Positions 43,656 to 53,364 of a stretch of 64,000 bases of DNA are shown piece by piece. A model generated the notes under the pieces. It saw only the letters and a list, made by a program, of their open reading frames with translations. It ran no database searches and was not told the origin of the DNA. Numbering within the stretch: position 1 is the stretch's first letter; every line of letters starts with the position of its first letter. The position numbers and the translations under genes were made by a program. This DNA comes from Neobacillus cucumis (GTDB taxonomy: Bacteria; Bacillota; Bacilli; Bacillales_B; DSM-18226), in assembly GCF_016107705.1 (NCBI RefSeq), contig NZ_JAEHGC010000007.1, positions 62,001 through 126,000 on the forward strand. The letters are read 5' to 3'.

Positions 43656-44555
43656 ATGAAAAAAGGAGTTTTACTTCTTGTACTTGCTACAATCCTTTGG
43701 GGCGGCAACTATATTTGCGGTCGCTACTTAGCACCTGCCCTACCAGCAACACTACTGAATACGATTCGCTGGGCAATTTCTACGATCATTCTTTGGGGGC
43801 TATTAGCATTAAATAAAAAGGAATTTCCTATTTTTTCAAAATGGAAAGAGTTATTGATGCTTGGTTTTTTTGGTATTTTTGCATTTTCAACGTTAAATTA
43901 TTTAGGATTACGTTCTCTTAGTGCTTCCTATGCAGGAATGATTTCAGCTGGGATTCCAATCGCTATCTTGTTATTTACACCGCTTTTTTTAAAAGAAAAA
44001 ATTAAAGCAAAATCCTGGTTAGGTGCTCTCGTTTCCATTATTGGCGTTATTCTTTTAGTACAAGGGAAACATGCTGGGGCAACGTACGCATCCATTATTG
44101 GTATTGTTGAAATTCTTCTATCGTGTTTGGCTTGGGGGATCTACACAGTTCTTGGTAAAAAGTATGGAAATAAAATCGACCCATTGACAATGACCGCAGG
44201 AGCATCCTTTTACGGTACTATTCTTAGTGCCATTAGTTGTATCGGTACAGTCCATCCTGACATGATTCATATGAATACCACTGCATGGCTTGCTGTGGCA
44301 TATGTAAGTACACTAGCATCTGTTTTAGCCTTCTTTGCTTGGAATGCAGGGGTAAAAATTGTCGGTCCTGCTCTTTCTGCACCATTTATCAACCTGCTTC
44401 CGGTTTGGACCGTTGTTTTTGGTGTCCTGCTTTTAGATGAGCGCTTCTCCATATTAACACTTGCAGGAGGGATCATTACGATTATCGGAGCCATATTGGC
44501 AACATATAGGCAACCAGTCAAGAAGAATTTAAAAAATCATGCCAAAGCGTCATAA
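43656..44555 (+). CDS. EamA/DMT family transporter
   Basis: A drug/metabolite transporter of about 299 residues with ten predicted spans in two EamA repeats (first part LATILWGGNYICGRYL, second part LSCLAWGIYTVLGKKYG). The longest frame starts at 43602, but the ATG at 43656 follows GGGGGAA and begins directly with the first span. It probably exports an amino acid or metabolite; the substrate is unknown. Confidence 0.92.
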   Translation: MKKGVLLLVLATILWGGNYICGRYLAPALPATLLNTIRWAISTIILWGLLALNKKEFPIFSKWKELLMLGFFGIFAFSTLNYLGLRSLSASYAGMISAGIPIAILLFTPLFLKEKIKAKSWLGALVSIIGVILLVQGKHAGATYASIIGIVEILLSCLAWGIYTVLGKKYGNKIDPLTMTAGASFYGTILSAISCIGTVHPDMIHMNTTAWLAVAYVSTLASVLAFFAWNAGVKIVGPALSAPFINLLPVWTVVFGVLLLDERFSILTLAGGIITIIGAILATYRQPVKKNLKNHAKAS

Positions 44556-44677
44556 TGAGTTTTCAAGTATATCAAAAAAATGACTGCCATTCACACGACT
44601 ACTTATGCTTAAAATGGGGAATAATGGTTTTTGTGAATCCTTGTATAAGAGAACTGAAAAACTAGGAGAAATATTAG

Positions 44678-45172
44678 ATGATTGGGAATACAAAACATGT
44701 TTCATTATATAAAAATCGTAATTTATGGTCGGGAATAATGTTTGGTGTAGGGCTGGTCGCTTTTTTGGATGAGGCTGTTTTTCATCAACTCTTGCATTGG
44801 CATCATTTTTATGACAAATCCACAACCGCTGTTGGTTTGGTATCAGATGGAATTTTTCATGCATTCAGCTGGTTTGCTACTGTAGGGGCACTGTATATGG
44901 TGGCAGACCTTCGCCGCAGAAAGGCTTTTATTTTTAAAAGGTGGCTTGGCAGCGTATTACTAGGGGCAGGTGTTTTCAATTTTTATGATGGCACCGTTCA
45001 GCACAAATTGATGAGATTGCATCAGATTCGTTATGATGTGGATATCCTCCCCTATGACATGGCATGGAATATCATTGCCATTTGCTTACTAATGATCGGT
45101 ATTGCCCTTCTTGTTCAAAGTGGAAGGGAATCTAATCAGGCGGGGGTAAATCAAAAAAATGCACTTGAATAG
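44678..45172 (+). CDS. DUF2243 family membrane protein
   Basis: A 164-residue membrane protein with four predicted spans, rich in His (FLDEAVFHQLLHWHHFYD, FNFYDGTVQHKLMRLHQI), as in the DUF2243 family. The histidines may bind a metal. It overlaps the CtaG-like gene by 14 bases, so the two are translated together. They may act in metal delivery or cytochrome oxidase assembly (inference). Confidence 0.88.
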   Translation: MIGNTKHVSLYKNRNLWSGIMFGVGLVAFLDEAVFHQLLHWHHFYDKSTTAVGLVSDGIFHAFSWFATVGALYMVADLRRRKAFIFKRWLGSVLLGAGVFNFYDGTVQHKLMRLHQIRYDVDILPYDMAWNIIAICLLMIGIALLVQSGRESNQAGVNQKNALE

Positions 45173-45959
45173 CCATAAATTTGAAAGCAAATTCCCCTTC
45201 CTGGAGGATCCACTTTTACTTTTAATCTTGTCCCTTATCTTGGGGCTATTTTTTTATATCGTATTTTTTGGTTATAGACAACGTAACCTTTCATATCCAC
45301 TCTACCGATCCATTTTTTTGTCTTTGGGGATTTGTTGTATAATTGCCGCCACCTTCGGACCACTAGCCTCTCAGGCACATACAGATTTTACTGCCCATAT
45401 GCTTGTTCATTTACTGCTTGGAATGCTCGCACCGCTCCTAGTGGTTCTCGCTAGCCCAATAACGTTACTCTTACGGACTCTTAAGGTGGAAGCCGCCCGT
45501 TCCCTAACAAAAATTTTAAGATGGAAGCTTTTTGCAATTTTAAGCAACCCAATCATTGCTTCAATACTCAACATCGGAGGGCTTTGGATTCTCTATACAA
45601 GCACCCTTTATTCCGCTATGAGGCATAGTATTCTTATTCATGTGCTAGTTCATATCCATGTGTTCCTTGCTGGATATCTTTTTACTGCAGCCATTATTTA
45701 TATGGATCCTACACCGCACCGAAAAAGTTACCTTTACCGTGCAATGGTTTTAGTTATCACAATAGCCGGACATGATATCCTTGCAAAATATATTTACACT
45801 CACCCTCCTGCTAATGTTCCCGTTAGACAGGCCGAAACGGGCGGAATGCTGATGTATTACGGCGGGGATATTATTGACCTTATTTTAATAACCATCTTTT
45901 GTTTTCAATGGTTCAAAGCAGCCCGGCCCCGAGCCAATATGAATACGGACTTTGGTTAA
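45159..45959 (+). CDS. Cytochrome c oxidase assembly protein, caa3_CtaG family
   Basis: A 266-residue protein with about seven spans. Its conserved His positions (HMLVHLLLGMLAPLL, LIHVLVHIHVFLAGYLF) match the COG3336/caa3_CtaG family, thought to help CuA-site assembly of caa3 oxidase in Bacillus. No oxidase subunit gene is near. It is coupled to the DUF2243 gene. Confidence 0.9.
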   Translation: MHLNSHKFESKFPFLEDPLLLLILSLILGLFFYIVFFGYRQRNLSYPLYRSIFLSLGICCIIAATFGPLASQAHTDFTAHMLVHLLLGMLAPLLVVLASPITLLLRTLKVEAARSLTKILRWKLFAILSNPIIASILNIGGLWILYTSTLYSAMRHSILIHVLVHIHVFLAGYLFTAAIIYMDPTPHRKSYLYRAMVLVITIAGHDILAKYIYTHPPANVPVRQAETGGMLMYYGGDIIDLILITIFCFQWFKAARPRANMNTDFG

Positions 45960-45965
45960 TTTTGA

Positions 45966-45988
45966 AAAGCCGCAGCACCTGCGGCTTT
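45966..45988. terminator. Bidirectional rho-independent terminator
   Basis: Stem AAAGCCGCAG / CTGCGGCTTT with a CAC loop and T-tail. Confidence 0.9.
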
Positions 45989-46017
45989 TTGTATTCAAGC
46001 ATTTTCAATAAATCAAA

Positions 46018-46752
46018 TTAAGACAACAACGGAATCCTGCCCCGATACCTCTCTACCAAGCGATGGTTGTGGTCATCTGCCCCATCGATATTACCGCTTA
46101 GGAATACTGGTGGTTCGAATCCATTATCCGCCATCATTTTAATCGCCTCTGCAAAAATCGCATTTAAAATAACCGCCCCCACCACCGTGGAAGTTGAGCC
46201 GAAAGGAACTGCTACTTTTTCATAGGTAAGAGCGGCATCACCTTTTGTGGAGTGGTTATCAATCACTAGATCAACAGAATTGAAGAGGTGTTTTCCACTC
46301 TTATGTTTAGAAGGCTGACTTTTCGAATATTCCAATGAAGTAAGTCCAATCACAAAAGCTCCCATTTTCTTTGCTTCTTGTGCCACGTCAACTGGTACAG
46401 GATTGCGTCCGGATGTCGATAAAACAAAGAAAACGTCTTCCGGAAGGATTTCTTGGTCTTTTATAAATTCCAGAGCATAATCGTTTTGTCGTTCTAACTG
46501 TGAGGATCTTAATGCCCCCTCGTGAAGCATCAAAGGTTCCACAAGTATCGGTTTAATGGGAACAAGTCCTCCGGCGCGGTAAAAAACCTCTTCTGCTAAA
46601 ATATGTGAATGGCCGCAGCCAAACAGTTGGACAATCCCTCCGTTTTGAATTGCTTCTGCAACCTTTTCCGCTGCCTTCTTAAGCTTTTCCATTTCATACT
46701 TTTCCACTAGTTGAATCTTTTCTTTTGCTTTTTTAAAATATTGGTTTAACAC
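46018..46752 (-). CDS. SIS domain protein (UPF0309-like phosphosugar binding)
   Basis: A 244-residue single-SIS protein. The phosphosugar-binding segments LFGCGHSHILAEEVFYRAGG and VLSTSGRNPVPVDVA are typical. The start is GTG behind AGGGGG. It probably binds or isomerises an amino-sugar phosphate. It follows the Sir2 gene at 13 bp, so both may be co-expressed; a functional link is unclear. Confidence 0.88.
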   Translation of the reverse strand: MLNQYFKKAKEKIQLVEKYEMEKLKKAAEKVAEAIQNGGIVQLFGCGHSHILAEEVFYRAGGLVPIKPILVEPLMLHEGALRSSQLERQNDYALEFIKDQEILPEDVFFVLSTSGRNPVPVDVAQEAKKMGAFVIGLTSLEYSKSQPSKHKSGKHLFNSVDLVIDNHSTKGDAALTYEKVAVPFGSTSTVVGAVILNAIFAEAIKMMADNGFEPPVFLSGNIDGADDHNHRLVERYRGRIPLLS

Positions 46753-46765
46753 TATTTACTGCCCC

Positions 46766-47539
46766 CTAATTTCCAATCATTACATCTATTTTTGACAATG
46801 TTTTCCCAATAGAATCCCGAATGACATGTGTATCTTGAGCAAAATCAAAAGGGGTATCGCCTTGATTTACAATCAACAGGGGAATACCAGGTCTTCTATA
46901 TTGCGGAAAGGTAGAAAACGGTGTTACTTTCAAGCTTGTACCTAATACCAAAATGCAATCTGATTGAGAGATGAGGTTCAAGATCGTATTAAAACCATCC
47001 ACCGAAAACCATTCCCCGGAATCACCGAACAAAACAACATCTGGTTTAATATAACGATTCTTCTTATTTTTCGTTTCACAATGATCACAAACATAAAACT
47101 CATCCATTGTTTCGAGCCTGCGGACCATCTGTTCAGTCAGATAGCTTTTTCCACAATTTAAACATGAAGCCGTTTTCATCGTTCCGTGAAACTCTATGAT
47201 CCTTTTACTTCCTGCTTTTTGATGCAGCCCATCAATATTTTGCGTTATAATTTGTGAAACTTTTCCTTCCTTTTCCCATTTCGTAAGAATTTCATGCCCT
47301 TTATTTGGGGCAGCATTAGGATGGTAAAGATTCTCCATTGCAAATTGATAAAATTCCTTCGGATGCTTATAAAAATAATCGAGTGAAAGTATGTATTCAG
47401 GTGCCAGTTTGTAAATTCCAGATCTTGAGCGAAAATCCTTTATCCCCGATTCTGTACTAATACCCGCACCTGTGAGCACAACAATATTATTAGCATCCCT
47501 TAAAACGCCGGTGCAGGTTTGAATAGTATGTTTCTCCAT
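46766..47539 (-). CDS. Sir2 family NAD-dependent protein deacylase
   Basis: A 257-residue sirtuin. The NAD motif LTGAGISTESGIKDFRS, the QNIDGLH catalytic motif and a C-x2-C ... C-x2-C zinc module (CLNC, CDHC) are present. It removes acyl groups from lysines, using NAD+. In Bacillus, SrtN acts on acetyl-CoA synthetase, but this copy has no acs neighbour. AGGAGG precedes the ATG. Confidence 0.93.
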   Translation of the reverse strand: MEKHTIQTCTGVLRDANNIVVLTGAGISTESGIKDFRSRSGIYKLAPEYILSLDYFYKHPKEFYQFAMENLYHPNAAPNKGHEILTKWEKEGKVSQIITQNIDGLHQKAGSKRIIEFHGTMKTASCLNCGKSYLTEQMVRRLETMDEFYVCDHCETKNKKNRYIKPDVVLFGDSGEWFSVDGFNTILNLISQSDCILVLGTSLKVTPFSTFPQYRRPGIPLLIVNQGDTPFDFAQDTHVIRDSIGKTLSKIDVMIGN

Positions 47540-47624
47540 TTATAACCTCCTAAAATTGTATTTTACTAAATACTTCCTAAAGGCATCAAGCAGCCATTCT
47601 TTCCCCAGCATACCAATTAAAAAA

Positions 47625-47648
47625 GAACACACTGTATTCAATGTGTTC
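47625..47648 (-). terminator. Terminator of second DinB gene
   Basis: Stem GAACACA / TGTGTTC followed by a run of T on the minus strand. Confidence 0.8.
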
Positions 47649-47661
47649 GTAAGTGTACCAT

Positions 47662-48165
47662 TTATAGTGCAGGAGCTTCCATCCCCATCAGGCTCCACTC
47701 TTCCCGAGCTGGTCCATAAACACCAGGAACCTTCAAGCCAGCTTGGCGCATAAGGACTGTAAGCTGCCCACGGTGATGGATAATATGCTTGATAAGGAGT
47801 GAAAGTGTAACTGCTTTGGGCATATCCATACCAAATACATTTACCATTTCCGTTAAGGATGGGTCTGTCCACTGCTCTTTTACCGCGTTGCTTGTATCAG
47901 CTGTAACCTTTCGAAAACGATCAGCAATTACTTTTGCAGAAGTCGGCACGGTCGTAGCGTTTTCCACAGCAGCAACCTGAATTCCAAATTCATTAAGCAT
48001 TTCAGGAGTACTTGTTACAATATGCCAGGCAATTCTGCCTAATGTACGATCTTCTTGCGATACCGCTTGTTGAAGGGAGCTATCAGTTAATGCATCCAAG
48101 ACCTTTTGAGTGGATTCCATTTCCTGGTTCCATTCCCCGATAAATTCATTAATAGAAGTATACAT
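47662..48165 (-). CDS. DinB family protein
   Basis: A 167-residue DinB/YfiT-type four-helix protein with His positions that fit a metal site (RIAWHIVTS, IKHIIHHRGQL). The substrate is unknown. It is distant from the first DinB protein in the window. GGAGG precedes the ATG and it has its own terminator. Confidence 0.88.
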   Translation of the reverse strand: MYTSINEFIGEWNQEMESTQKVLDALTDSSLQQAVSQEDRTLGRIAWHIVTSTPEMLNEFGIQVAAVENATTVPTSAKVIADRFRKVTADTSNAVKEQWTDPSLTEMVNVFGMDMPKAVTLSLLIKHIIHHRGQLTVLMRQAGLKVPGVYGPAREEWSLMGMEAPAL

Positions 48166-48342
48166 TTTTACATTCCTCCGTTTAATCTCTTACACCAAAA
48201 TATGGCGATTTAAAGTATAGCATTAGCGCACCAATTTACAAAATTTACATTTAAATTTTTTCCTCTTCTGGAAAGATTGAATGAAATATTCTACTGAGGG
48301 TATATTACAATCAAAAAATGAAAATAGGAGGTGCTTGGGGCA

Positions 48343-48483
48343 ATGATCGAATTACCAAAAAGCCTCTATTGTGAACATTGTAAAAAAGAGACAGAACACA
48401 AAGTGAGAGAAGATGCATTAGAGATTGAATATACTTGCAAAGAATGTAACAATCAACAGGAGATTGTTAAATCGTTTTTCTAA
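48343..48483 (+). CDS. Small zinc-ribbon-type protein, 46 residues
   Basis: A short gene with a strong AGGAGGTG ribosome binding site about ten bases before the ATG. The protein carries two CxxC motifs (CEHC and CKEC) separated by 25 residues, as in a zinc ribbon or Zn-finger knuckle. A bidirectional terminator follows at once. No family name is offered. The signals on both sides make it a convincing gene. Confidence 0.7.
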   Translation: MIELPKSLYCEHCKKETEHKVREDALEIEYTCKECNNQQEIVKSFF

Positions 48484-48494
48484 AGAATCAAAAA

Positions 48495-48533
48495 AAGTGC
48501 CAGCATCCTTCCATAAAAAGATTACTGGCACTT
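48495..48533. terminator. Bidirectional terminator between small zinc-ribbon and PAS-GGDEF-EAL genes
   Basis: Arms AAGTGCCAG / CTGGCACTT around a 21-base loop with A- and T-rich flanks. Confidence 0.75.
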
Positions 48534-48540
48534 ATTCTTT

Positions 48541-51024
48541 TTAAATCCCCTCGACCAACATTTTTTCAAATGCCCCAATTGTCGTTGGCTTACTAAACAG
48601 ATATCCCTGAACTTGGTTGCAGCGGTGATCATGTAAAAACTTTAATTCCGCTTCCGTTTCAACCCCTTCTGCAATCACATCCATTTTTAAAATTCGGGCC
48701 AAATGGATCATAGCAGAAGTAATCCCGGCATTTTCGGATTGAGAAGAAATATTATGAATAAATGAGCGGTCTATCTTAATTCCATCTAATTTAAAGGATT
48801 TCAAATAAGAAAACGAAGAATATCCTGTTCCAAAATCATCAATATAAATCTTAATCCCCAATTTCTTTAAATCCTGAATCGTTTGCACAACATCTGCTTC
48901 ATTTCGCATTAATGAATTTTCCGTAATTTCTATCTCAAGGAATTCGCCGTCTACCCCGTACTCTTCCAATGTCTCCCTTACACTTTTCGCAAAATCCTTT
49001 TGCAAAAAGCGCTGGGCACTGATATTAATACTGATGGGAATAAGCGGAATTCCTGCTTCTTTCCATTGCACCAAAAGTTCACAAACCCTCTTTTTTATCC
49101 ATTTGCCCATTGGGATAATCAAGCCTGTCTCTTCTGCCAATGGGATAAAATCAGATGGCGGAATTAACCCCAATCTTGGGTGATTCCAGCGGATTAAAGC
49201 CTCTGCACTTGTTATTTTTCTTGTTCTTGAATCAACCCTTGGCTGCAAATGGACTATAAATTCATGGTTCAGCAATGCTTTTCGAAGATCCCGTTCAAGA
49301 AAAAAAGACTGATAACTCATTTTATCCATAACTGCAGAATAAATCTGAAAATTGTTTCTCCCTTGATCTTTAGCTTTGTAAAGAGCAATGTCAGCATGTT
49401 TCATTAAATCTATGACATTATCACCGGCCGTTGGATAAATACTAATTCCAATACTGGCTGTCATAAAAAGCTCGTATCCTTCAATAAAAAAAGGATCTTT
49501 CAAACAGGTTAGAATATTCGTAGCAACATTGGCGGCCTCTTCATCCATATCAATCGAAGGACAAAGAACCATAAATTCATCCCCGCCCATTCTGGCAATA
49601 TAATTGTCATCGCCAATTTGAATGTTTAACCGCCGGGAGATCTGCTCTAATAACTGGTCGCCAATCATATGCCCTAATGTATCATTAACATTTTTAAAGC
49701 GATCCAAATCATTATACATAACCGCAAGCTTTTGTTTAGAACTTTGAGAATAAGTAATCACATTTTTTAGCTTTTCTTCAAACCCTCTCCGATTAAGGAG
49801 CTCAGTTAACTCATCATGGGTCGCTAAAAATGCGTTTAATTCCTGTATTTTTTTTTGCTCCGTTATATCCTTCCCAATCGAATAGATCCCGGTAATCTTC
49901 TGATCGACAATAATTGGAAGATAGGTTACATTTAGAAAAATTTGATGTCCATTCTGGTGATAGACAGCCATTTCAAAATTCTGTGGCTCTCCTTTAAGGG
50001 CTTTTTCAAAGCATGAGCGATGAATAGATAGATATTCTTTTACAATCAGTTCCGCGCCTGATTTCTTTTTAAAATTCTCTATAGAATACCCTAATACCCT
50101 TTCCGTCGCAGGATTTATGGTAACAATCTTTGCTTTTGTATCAAAGGTGAACACCGCATCTTGGCTGTGCTGAAATAGGGATTGATAGAGCAGTCTATTT
50201 TCCTGAAGCTGTTTTTGTGTATTTCTCAACTCAGTAATATCATAAACTGTCCCGACAAGTTCAACGACCTTGTCTCCCTGTTTAATCGGCGTAACATCGA
50301 CGTATACTAATCTACCGAATAAGTCGATTTCATACTGGACGCTTTGTCCGGTAAAAGCCTTTTGATAGTGTAATAGTTTAATGCTGGCAATATCTTTTGG
50401 AAAAACTTCATATGGACTTTTATTATGATGTGATTCAGTATTAAAGCCCATACTTTGAAGAAGTTTTCCCTCGGCCAATGTATAAACAATATTCCCGTCT
50501 GCATCCCTTTTCATTTTAAAAATACCATTCTCAAGAGTATTTACGGTTTGATTAAAATCATCCTTAAGGGACTTCTGAAATTCAGCTTCCATCTGCTTTT
50601 GCTCAGTAATATCAACGCGAAAAGAAATATACCGATACGGTTTCCCCTTTTCATTCAGAATGGGAACAATGGTGGTATGGACCCAATATAGTTTTCCATC
50701 CTTTGTTCGATTTTGAATTTCGCCTTTCCAGACTTCTCCAGAACCGATTGTTTTCCACATTTCGCGAAAAAACTCTTTTGAATGATATCCAGAATTAATC
50801 ATTCGATGATCTTGCCCAATTAATTCTTCTCTGGTGTACTTAGAAAGTTCACAAAATTTTTTATTCACAACCTGGATAATGCCCCGCTGGTCAGTTATGG
50901 CAAGAATAGAAGATTCATCTAGTGCATATTTAAGTTCCGAGAGTTCGCGATTCAAAGCAATGATATCCTGGTAGTTATCTATTAGAGTGAATAAAGGATT
51001 TTCCTGCTGATATAAAGTTTCCAT
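48541..51024 (-). CDS. PAS-GGDEF-EAL cyclic-di-GMP protein
   Basis: About 827 residues. Three PAS/PAC sensor regions (near residues 30-150, 160-270 and 275-395) are followed by a GGDEF domain with an intact GGDEF motif and an EAL domain with intact AEALIRW and DDFGTGYSS motifs. Both diguanylate cyclase and phosphodiesterase activity are therefore possible. No membrane span is seen, so it is cytosolic. The longest frame starts at 51072, but the ATG at 51024 follows AAGGAG and is preferred. Confidence 0.93.
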   Translation of the reverse strand: METLYQQENPLFTLIDNYQDIIALNRELSELKYALDESSILAITDQRGIIQVVNKKFCELSKYTREELIGQDHRMINSGYHSKEFFREMWKTIGSGEVWKGEIQNRTKDGKLYWVHTTIVPILNEKGKPYRYISFRVDITEQKQMEAEFQKSLKDDFNQTVNTLENGIFKMKRDADGNIVYTLAEGKLLQSMGFNTESHHNKSPYEVFPKDIASIKLLHYQKAFTGQSVQYEIDLFGRLVYVDVTPIKQGDKVVELVGTVYDITELRNTQKQLQENRLLYQSLFQHSQDAVFTFDTKAKIVTINPATERVLGYSIENFKKKSGAELIVKEYLSIHRSCFEKALKGEPQNFEMAVYHQNGHQIFLNVTYLPIIVDQKITGIYSIGKDITEQKKIQELNAFLATHDELTELLNRRGFEEKLKNVITYSQSSKQKLAVMYNDLDRFKNVNDTLGHMIGDQLLEQISRRLNIQIGDDNYIARMGGDEFMVLCPSIDMDEEAANVATNILTCLKDPFFIEGYELFMTASIGISIYPTAGDNVIDLMKHADIALYKAKDQGRNNFQIYSAVMDKMSYQSFFLERDLRKALLNHEFIVHLQPRVDSRTRKITSAEALIRWNHPRLGLIPPSDFIPLAEETGLIIPMGKWIKKRVCELLVQWKEAGIPLIPISINISAQRFLQKDFAKSVRETLEEYGVDGEFLEIEITENSLMRNEADVVQTIQDLKKLGIKIYIDDFGTGYSSFSYLKSFKLDGIKIDRSFIHNISSQSENAGITSAMIHLARILKMDVIAEGVETEAELKFLHDHRCNQVQGYLFSKPTTIGAFEKMLVEGI

Positions 51025-51194
51025 ATTGGGTTTCTCCTTAATCCCATTAGTATAAATATTATATATGGTCACTTCACGAAAATCGACAAAATTTTTATCG
51101 GCGTCGGTTCTATAATAATCCGCCCAGTATGTATGGACTTTAAGACTCTTTATTTAAAATCTGTTATAATCTTAACTGATAAGGATGTGATGAT

Positions 51195-51599
51195 TTGAAA
51201 GAAACTATTCAATTATTAGCGGACATTGTCAATAATCTTCATGATTTTATACAAATATATGTAAGTAGCTCGTTAAATCTTCAATTAACGGATAAGGACC
51301 TGCATTTCTGGATCATGGGCATGATCGGAATCGTTGTTTTTCTTTTCGTGCTGGTCATCTCAAAAATTATTGTAAAAATGCCTTTTGGAATTACGATTCT
51401 ATCTTTCTTATATACGACAACTTTTATGTTTGTATTAGTATTCGCAATCGAAATTCAACAGGCATTGACTAATCGAGGAAATATGGAATTTGAAGATGCG
51501 ATCGTAGGGCTTTTAGGTTTTTTCGCGTTTTTCCTAGTATTTGTTGTGATTGCATTTGTGTTATTTATGGCTAGAAGACTATTAAAATCCTTATTTTAA
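51195..51599 (+). CDS. Conserved hypothetical membrane protein, 134 residues
   Basis: A small membrane protein with three predicted spans (near residues 38-58, 64-84, 100-128). The start is TTG behind AAGGATGTGATG. I do not recognise a named family. It is divergent from the cyclic-di-GMP gene and followed by a clear terminator. Confidence 0.8.
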   Translation: MKETIQLLADIVNNLHDFIQIYVSSSLNLQLTDKDLHFWIMGMIGIVVFLFVLVISKIIVKMPFGITILSFLYTTTFMFVLVFAIEIQQALTNRGNMEFEDAIVGLLGFFAFFLVFVVIAFVLFMARRLLKSLF

Positions 51600-51615
51600 A
51601 AATAGAATTCATAAA

Positions 51616-51639
51616 AAAATCCCCACTTTTGGGGATTTT
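51616..51639. terminator. Bidirectional rho-independent terminator
   Basis: Stem AAATCCCC / GGGGATTT with flanking A- and T-tracts. It serves the membrane-protein gene and the converging Spo0E-like gene. Confidence 0.9.
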
Positions 51640-51683
51640 ATTATACTATCAATACATTCTAAATAGATAAACTCCCCAGTCAA

Positions 51684-51848
51684 TTAGGCCGACCGTACTT
51701 TCTGTCTGCGGAATTGCAAATTTAATAGTCGGTCAAGTTTTTTACTTAGTAGAATCGTTTCTGACGAGGATAATCCTTTGGTCATTCCGACGGTTATCAT
51801 TGTATTTCGTACCATTTCGATTTGGTAAATTAAGTCATCATTTGTCAT
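51684..51848 (-). CDS. Spo0E family aspartyl-phosphate phosphatase
   Basis: A 54-residue protein with the Spo0E signature: IEMVRNTM, then GLSSSETILLSKKLDRLLN. Family members dephosphorylate Spo0A~P and delay sporulation. AAGGAG lies about ten bases before the ATG. A terminator stands about 45 bases downstream on the minus strand. It fits a spore-forming host. Confidence 0.88.
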   Translation of the reverse strand: MTNDDLIYQIEMVRNTMITVGMTKGLSSSETILLSKKLDRLLNLQFRRQKVRSA

Positions 51849-52163
51849 ATCTAGTAACTCCTTCTATTTCCAACTACAAGATTAAGTTTACCAATTGAAA
51901 ACGCATTCAGAGAAACAGTATTTATCATCAAATATCGACATAATCCGTTAACCACCTATTCCATGCCACATTTTTCCATAACTTTCTCAAATGAAAATGA
52001 TCGAACATCCTTTCAATATTCAACAAAAACAGTTCTTTTCCCACAAAAACGACTCAGTAAACGTTTGAAAAATGATTGACATCCTCTGGCATTGATTTTA
52101 TCGTTATCTATGTTCTACTTTTTATTTCTCGTATTAAACTTACTAAAATTTCTGGTGATGTTC
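51849..52163. other. Intergenic region upstream of anion permease
   Basis: No gene is seen. The region is AT-rich. The permease frame can extend into it up to 52092, but that part has no ribosome binding site. Confidence 0.4.
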
Positions 52164-53306
52164 ATGAAGGAATATGTTTTAACGCAAAATGCCAAAAATA
52201 CCTGGCTGAAATTTGCCTTTTTAAAAAAAGACCTGGTATTCACAATCTCCCTTATCTTAGCAATGGTGAGCTGCTTTATTCATCCGCCAAGACTGGAGTA
52301 TATCAATTTCAAAGTGTTAGTTAGCTTATTTAACCTGATGCTAGCGATTAAGGCCTTTGAAGAACTAAAAATATTAGACAAATTCGCAATTGGGATTTTG
52401 AATAAATGCAAATCTAGTAAACAGGTTTCTGCAATTCTAATATTATTATGCTTTTTTATCTCAATGTTCGTAACAAACGATGTGGCACTCATCACGTTTG
52501 TCCCATTAAGCCTTACCATCAGTAAAAAGGCAAATATTAACATAATGGAGACCATTATCCTTCAAACCATTGCGGCGAATATCGGCAGCAGTTTAACACC
52601 GATGGGAAATCCGCAAAATTTATTTATATTCTCCCATTATGGAATAAGTCCGGCTCAATTTTTTACAACAATCCTTTTGTTGGCCATCTTAGGAGGAAGT
52701 TCGCTCTATTTTTCCATTTACCGACTTAAGGGCAAAAAACTTAATGTCGACTTAGAACCTATTCCAATGAAAAATCGAAAAAAAGCAGCGGTTTGGGGAA
52801 TTGTATTTTGTATCATTATTGTTTCCATTTTTGAAGGAATGAGTTACCAGCTTGCTGCGATTATTACTTTACTTACAGCCTGTGTTTTAGATTTTAAATT
52901 ATTAGGAAAAATTGATTATCTTCTACTGATCACATTTATCTGTTTTTTTATTTTTATCGGAAATATCTCAAATATCGAAGTACTCCGGGATTTTGCTAAT
53001 GAAAGCTTAAAAAACTCCACTTCTGTCTATTTTAGTTCAATTTTAGCCAGCCAATTGATCAGCAATGTCCCTGCTTCCATCCTTTTATCAAACTTTACGA
53101 TGGATTGGCAGTCCTTATTATTAGGAGTCAATATTGGCGGTCTTGGTACCATCATTGCTTCACTCGCAAGTGTGATTTCTTATAAGCTATATATTCAATC
53201 AAACCCTGATAAGAGCAAAAGGTATTTAATCAAATTCAGCCTTTATAACTTTTCGTTCTTATTTTTCTTATCTTTGATACAGTTTTTAATCCTAAAAATA
53301 TTTTAA
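52164..53306 (+). CDS. SLC13/ArsB-type anion permease
   Basis: A membrane protein of about 380 residues with ten to twelve spans, of the CitM/ArsB/NhaD-like ion-transporter group. The segments FVTNDVALITFVPL and ANIGSSLTPMGNPQNLF match the conserved turn of that group. The substrate may be a di-/tricarboxylate, arsenite or sodium ion; it cannot be told. The longest frame starts at 52092, but a start near 52164 after GGTGATG is more consistent with the first span. Confidence 0.85.
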   Translation: MKEYVLTQNAKNTWLKFAFLKKDLVFTISLILAMVSCFIHPPRLEYINFKVLVSLFNLMLAIKAFEELKILDKFAIGILNKCKSSKQVSAILILLCFFISMFVTNDVALITFVPLSLTISKKANINIMETIILQTIAANIGSSLTPMGNPQNLFIFSHYGISPAQFFTTILLLAILGGSSLYFSIYRLKGKKLNVDLEPIPMKNRKKAAVWGIVFCIIIVSIFEGMSYQLAAIITLLTACVLDFKLLGKIDYLLLITFICFFIFIGNISNIEVLRDFANESLKNSTSVYFSSILASQLISNVPASILLSNFTMDWQSLLLGVNIGGLGTIIASLASVISYKLYIQSNPDKSKRYLIKFSLYNFSFLFFLSLIQFLILKIF

Positions 53307-53364
53307 TACCTGTTGGAAATATCCCATGTGAATTATAGAATATTAGAAAAAGAGGGAGATTAAT

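Noticed and set aside
47540..47872. 110-codon open frame on the minus strand overlapping the DinB gene
   Set aside because: It is a shadow of the DinB gene in another frame and runs through the DinB terminator; no start signal.
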